From Bacteroidales bacterium (GTDB taxonomy: Bacteria > Bacteroidota > Bacteroidia > Bacteroidales > Bacteroidaceae), in NCBI GenBank assembly GCA_030523385.1, contig JAUNIV010000077.1, positions 1 to 9,600 of the forward strand: a stretch of 9,600 nt of DNA. Reading direction: 5' to 3'. This document shows positions 7,214-9,600 of this stretch, piece after piece. Every line of letters starts with the position of its first letter. The first letter of the stretch is position 1. Below the pieces are notes generated by a model, which saw only the letters and a list, made by a program, of their open reading frames with translations, ran no database searches and was not told the origin of the DNA. The translations under genes and the position numbers were made by a program.

Positions 7214-8140
7214 ATGGAACCGATACAGGATTTTTCCCAATTAATCAGCCGCTTACGCTCCCTGAAGGCACGTACCCGGGTGGCAGTGGTCTGTCCGAAC
7301 GATGCTCATACGGAGTATGTCATTACGCGTAGCCTGCGTGAGGGCTTTGCCGATTTCCTGTTGGTGGCAGATACACCCCATCTGCTTAATTCGGAATACA
7401 TCCGTCAGCAATATCCCGAACACGTGAGGGTGTATGAGGCTACCGACCCTGATAAAGCAGCTCAAGAGGCTGTGGCGTTGGTGCGCGAAGGCCATGCCGA
7501 TGTGCTGATGAAAGGCATCATCAATACCGACAATCTGCTGCGTGCCGTGCTTAACAAAGAGCGCGGCCTGCTTCCTCGTGGTAATGTGCTGAGCCACATT
7601 ACTGTGGCACAGATTCCCACTTATAACAAACTGTTGTTTTTCTCGGATGCGGCCGTTATTCCCCGTCCTACATTGGAACAGTTCGAGGCTATGTTGCGTT
7701 ATGATTTGGCCGTGTGCCGCCGCATGGGCATTCCGGCTCCTCGTGTGGCTTTGGTTCACTGCACGGAGAAAGTGAACGAGAAGTTCCCTCATACGTTGGA
7801 TTACGTCACTCTGAAGGAGCGGGCTGCCACAGGTGCCTATGGCGACGTGTATTTGGACGGCCCGATGGATGTAAAAACAGCTTGCGATGCCCATAGTGGC
7901 GAGGTGAAAGGCATCAGTTCTCCCGTTGTGGGGCATGCCGATGTGCTCTTGTTCCCCAACATCGAGTCGGGCAACACTTTTTATAAAACTGTATCGCTCT
8001 TTGGCGATGCCAACATGGCAGGCATGCTGATGGGAACCGTTGCTCCGGTGGTAGTTCCTTCGCGTGCCGATTCCGGTAACTCTAAATATTATAGTCTGGC
8101 GTTGGCTTGTGTAGCCGCGCCCCAAATAGAAAGCCTATGA
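7214..8140 (+). CDS. ptb: Phosphate butyryltransferase (acyl-CoA phosphotransferase)
   Basis: Converts an acyl-CoA and phosphate to an acyl phosphate and CoA in the cytoplasm. The 308-residue protein fills the PTA_PTB fold over its whole length, the usual size for phosphate butyryltransferases and shorter than many phosphate acetyltransferases. Family segments are visible: MKGIINTDNLLRAVLNKE, SHITVAQIP, FFSDAAVIPRPTLEQ, DGPMDVKTACD, VVGHADVLLFPNIESGN and PSRADSGNSKYYSLALA. I prefer the ATG at 7214 (MEPIQDF) because family members begin just before this motif; an ATG two codons upstream (7208) is equally legal. Its stop overlaps the buk start as ATGA, indicating translational coupling. In Bacteroides the likely substrates are isobutyryl-, isovaleryl- or aryl-acetyl-CoA from amino-acid fermentation, since these bacteria do not usually make butyrate; that part is inference. 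Confidence 0.92.
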   Translation: MEPIQDFSQLISRLRSLKARTRVAVVCPNDAHTEYVITRSLREGFADFLLVADTPHLLNSEYIRQQYPEHVRVYEATDPDKAAQEAVALVREGHADVLMKGIINTDNLLRAVLNKERGLLPRGNVLSHITVAQIPTYNKLLFFSDAAVIPRPTLEQFEAMLRYDLAVCRRMGIPAPRVALVHCTEKVNEKFPHTLDYVTLKERAATGAYGDVYLDGPMDVKTACDAHSGEVKGISSPVVGHADVLLFPNIESGNTFYKTVSLFGDANMAGMLMGTVAPVVVPSRADSGNSKYYSLALACVAAPQIESL

Positions 8141-9198
8141 AGATATTTGTCATCAACCCCGGTTCTACCTCTACTAAAATTTCTCTTTTCCACGATGAAA
8201 AGCCTGTGTGGACAGCCGGTGCCCACCATCCGGCACAAGACTTAGCTCATTTCCATCACGTCAATGAACAGTATGCCTACCGACGTGACTTTATTCTCCG
8301 TCTGCTTTCCGAAGCAGGCATCCCGTTGGACTTCGATGCAGTCATCGCCCGTGGCGGTCTGCTTCGTCCCACTCCCGGCGGTGTGTATGCCATCAATGAG
8401 CAGATGAAGCACGATTTGATTCATGCCCGCATGGAGCATGCCTGCAACTTAGGCGCGCTTATAGCCGACGAATTGGCCCGCCAATGCGGATGCCCTGCCT
8501 ACATAGCCGACCCCGAAGTAGTGGACGAGCTTCAACCTGCTGCCCGCCTGACAGGAATCCCTGAAATAGAGCGTATTTCTATCTTCCATGCCTTAAACAG
8601 TAAGGCGGTTTCCCGCAAATATGCCGCTTCCATCGGCCGTCATTATGAAGACCTTAATCTCATAGTGGCTCATTTGGGCGGAGGCATTTCCGTGGGTGCC
8701 CATCGTCACGGACGCGTCATCGACGTGAACAATGCACTCAATGGCGAAGGACCTTTCTCGCCTGAACGTGCCGGCACGCTTCCTGCCGACCAGTTTGCCG
8801 AACTTTGCTTCAGCGGCAAATACACGTTGAGGCAGGTGAAGAAGATGCTCAACGGCAAAGGTGGCCTGACTGCCCATCTGGGCATGAACGATGTAGTAAC
8901 CATTGCAAGCAAGGCACGGGATGGCGAAGAGCCTTACAAGGGTGTGTTGGATGCCATGCTCTACACGGTGGCCAAACAGATAGGGGCGATGTATGTCGCC
9001 TTGCGAGGGCAGGTGGATGCCATCATCCTGACGGGAGGAATAGCCCATAGCGACTATTGTGTGGGTGTGCTTCGCGAACAGATAGATTATCTGGCACCTA
9101 TCGTGATGATGCCGGGCGAAGACGAGATGGGTTCTTTGGCTTTCAATGCTTTAGGCGCATTGCGCGGAGAGTTGCCCTTGCAGGTGTATGCTCCATAA
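8137..9198 (+). CDS. buk: Butyrate / branched-chain fatty acid kinase
   Basis: Transfers phosphate from the acyl phosphate made by the upstream enzyme to ADP, giving ATP and the free acid. The 353-residue protein is a full-length acetokinase-family (ASKHA fold) butyrate kinase. It shows the N-terminal phosphate loop NPGSTSTKISLF (7-18), ARGG (71-74), FHALNSKAVSR (150-160), the glycine-rich loop AHLGGGISVGAH (178-189), VNNALNGEGPFSPERAG (197-213) and the adenosine-side motif ILTGGIA (297-303). I chose the ATG at 8137, which overlaps the ptb stop by four bases and puts the phosphate loop at the normal distance from the N-terminus. An upstream in-frame start at 8107 would lie inside ptb and add residues with no family match. 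I see no classical U-tract terminator after the stop at 9196-9198. Acetate kinase is ruled out by length and motifs. Confidence 0.93.
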   Translation: MKIFVINPGSTSTKISLFHDEKPVWTAGAHHPAQDLAHFHHVNEQYAYRRDFILRLLSEAGIPLDFDAVIARGGLLRPTPGGVYAINEQMKHDLIHARMEHACNLGALIADELARQCGCPAYIADPEVVDELQPAARLTGIPEIERISIFHALNSKAVSRKYAASIGRHYEDLNLIVAHLGGGISVGAHRHGRVIDVNNALNGEGPFSPERAGTLPADQFAELCFSGKYTLRQVKKMLNGKGGLTAHLGMNDVVTIASKARDGEEPYKGVLDAMLYTVAKQIGAMYVALRGQVDAIILTGGIAHSDYCVGVLREQIDYLAPIVMMPGEDEMGSLAFNALGALRGELPLQVYAP

Positions 9199-9451
9199 TT
9201 CCACAATTCCATAACGGAAGGTGCTTTTTACATCGAGCCTCCCTTGAATGCCGACAGATTGATGATACCATCCTCTCTGCCGGAGAAGATAAAGGGGGAT
9301 TATGAAAAGTCTTTGACCGACCAAGGCAAGACTACACTATTCTCCGGAGTCCAATCTTATACCCACGTACAATGTTCAGACTTATTTCGGAATAAAGGTA
9401 TCAGGGTTGAATATGGATATGACTGTTCCATGTTCAACTCTGGTGCATTAA
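9199..9451. other. Convergent gap between buk and the Rpn-type gene
   Basis: I see no convincing gene here. The buk frame stays open after its TAA until about 9498, but the reading has no recognisable motif, needs a TTG start at 9244 and overlaps the Rpn C-terminus, so I leave it uncalled. The only clear structure is the long hairpin at its right end. An 8-base inverted repeat (CCGGAGAA at 9280, TTCTCCGG at 9340) is too short and distant to interpret. Confidence 0.5.
9398..9446 (+). other. 20-pair RNA hairpin downstream of ptb-buk
   Basis: Bases 9398-9417 pair with 9427-9446 around a 9-base loop: 16 Watson-Crick pairs and four G-U pairs (9399/9445, 9401/9443, 9405/9439, 9412/9432). All four irregular pairs are G-U in plus-strand RNA and would be A-C mismatches on the minus strand, so the structure seems to belong to a plus-strand transcript, probably the ptb-buk 3' end. 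No T-run follows, so it is not a classical terminator. It could protect the mRNA end, aid factor-dependent termination, or be a decayed inverted repeat. Confidence 0.6.
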
Positions 9452-9600
9452 TCAAGCCAAGGCCTCTATTTCTTCTTGAGAAAGACCGGTACATTTGATG
9501 ATAAAATCCATCGGAGCACCATATTTTTTCATGTTTAGGGCTGTTTGAAATACCCCTTTCTCCATTCCTTTTTGCAGGCCTTCCGCCATTCCTTTTTGCA
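9452..9600 (-). CDS. Rpn-family PD-(D/E)XK nuclease / putative transposase, C-terminal part only
   Basis: Reading leftward from the window edge, 48 residues end at a TGA (9454-9452). They begin with glycine-lysine-rich repeats (QKGMAEGLQKGMEKG) and finish with MKKYGAPMDFIIKCTGLSQEEIEAL. This is the typical tail of the abundant Bacteroides Rpn/PDDEXK_2 family, whose N-terminal nuclease domain would lie off the right edge. Related Rpn proteins promote RecA-independent recombination in E. coli; the Bacteroides copies are often annotated as transposases without proof. The tail sequence 'TGLSQEEIEAL' suggests the gene is intact at this end. The catalytic domain is not visible, so activity cannot be judged. 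Confidence 0.75.
   Translation of the reverse strand, partial: QKGMAEGLQKGMEKGVFQTALNMKKYGAPMDFIIKCTGLSQEEIEALA
9562..9600 (-). repeat. 24-base tandem repeat in the Rpn tail
   Basis: CCATTCCTTTTTGCA occurs at 9562-9576 and again at 9586-9600, a period of 24 bases or 8 residues (QKGMAEGL-type units). The array runs to the window edge, so more units may follow. In-frame repeats of this kind can change length by slippage without breaking the gene. Confidence 0.7.

Noticed and set aside
7253..8125. 290-codon minus-strand open frame opposite ptb
   Set aside because: The translation is His- and Gln-rich without motifs, while the plus strand carries all family segments of phosphate butyryltransferase.
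8107..8136. Upstream in-frame start for buk inside ptb
   Set aside because: The ATGA overlap at 8137 gives the standard N-terminus with the phosphate loop at residue 7; the ten extra residues match nothing in the family.
9244..9498. 84-codon plus-strand frame downstream of buk
   Set aside because: It needs a TTG start, has no family motif, contains the long hairpin and overlaps the convergent Rpn C-terminus; kept only as a low-interest observation.

Overview
The window looks like a Bacteroides-type gut chromosome (Bacteroides, Phocaeicola or a close relative). The evidence is promoters of the Bacteroides form (TTTG, about 20 bases, TAnnTTTG), A-rich start regions without a Shine-Dalgarno sequence, a CarboxypepD_reg/TonB receptor paired with a surface-type lipoprotein, a type II glutaminyl cyclase, and multicopy Bacteroides families (an AAA-ATPase_like remnant and an Rpn-type nuclease). 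The content is mostly housekeeping and nutrient acquisition. I see no phage, CRISPR array, rRNA or tRNA.

Left part (1-3886, minus strand): a two-gene operon of a TonB-dependent receptor and a DUF4374 lipoprotein that runs off the left edge. The pair matches the XusA/XusB xenosiderophore uptake system of Bacteroides. It has a consensus promoter and an operator-like AT-rich palindrome in its leader. A strong intrinsic terminator just upstream insulates it from the next gene.

Middle (3939-7131, minus strand): a lipoprotein glutaminyl-peptide cyclotransferase; a short broken copy of an AAA-ATPase/PD-(D/E)XK gene that keeps a perfect promoter and carries an internal terminator; and a 586-residue fusion of a class I glutamine-amidotransferase-like peptidase (C26) to a membrane-dipeptidase-like peptidase (M19). 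The cyclase may act on the neighbouring receptor, whose predicted mature N-terminus is glutamine.

Right part (7214-9198, plus strand): ptb and buk overlap by four bases and are divergent from the fusion gene. Together they make ATP from acyl-CoA through an acyl phosphate; in Bacteroides this fits branched-chain or aryl acids from amino-acid fermentation rather than butyrate. After buk comes a 253-base gap holding a 20-pair hairpin whose irregular pairs are all G-U in the plus-strand RNA. Then the C-terminus of an Rpn-family nuclease enters on the minus strand and is cut by the window edge.

The most useful leads are the candidate iron-regulated uptake locus, the C26-M19 fusion as a possible one-chain glutathione degrader, the promoter-plus-terminator remnant at 5112-5346, and the hairpin at 9398-9446. 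I did not find a convincing wholly new system.
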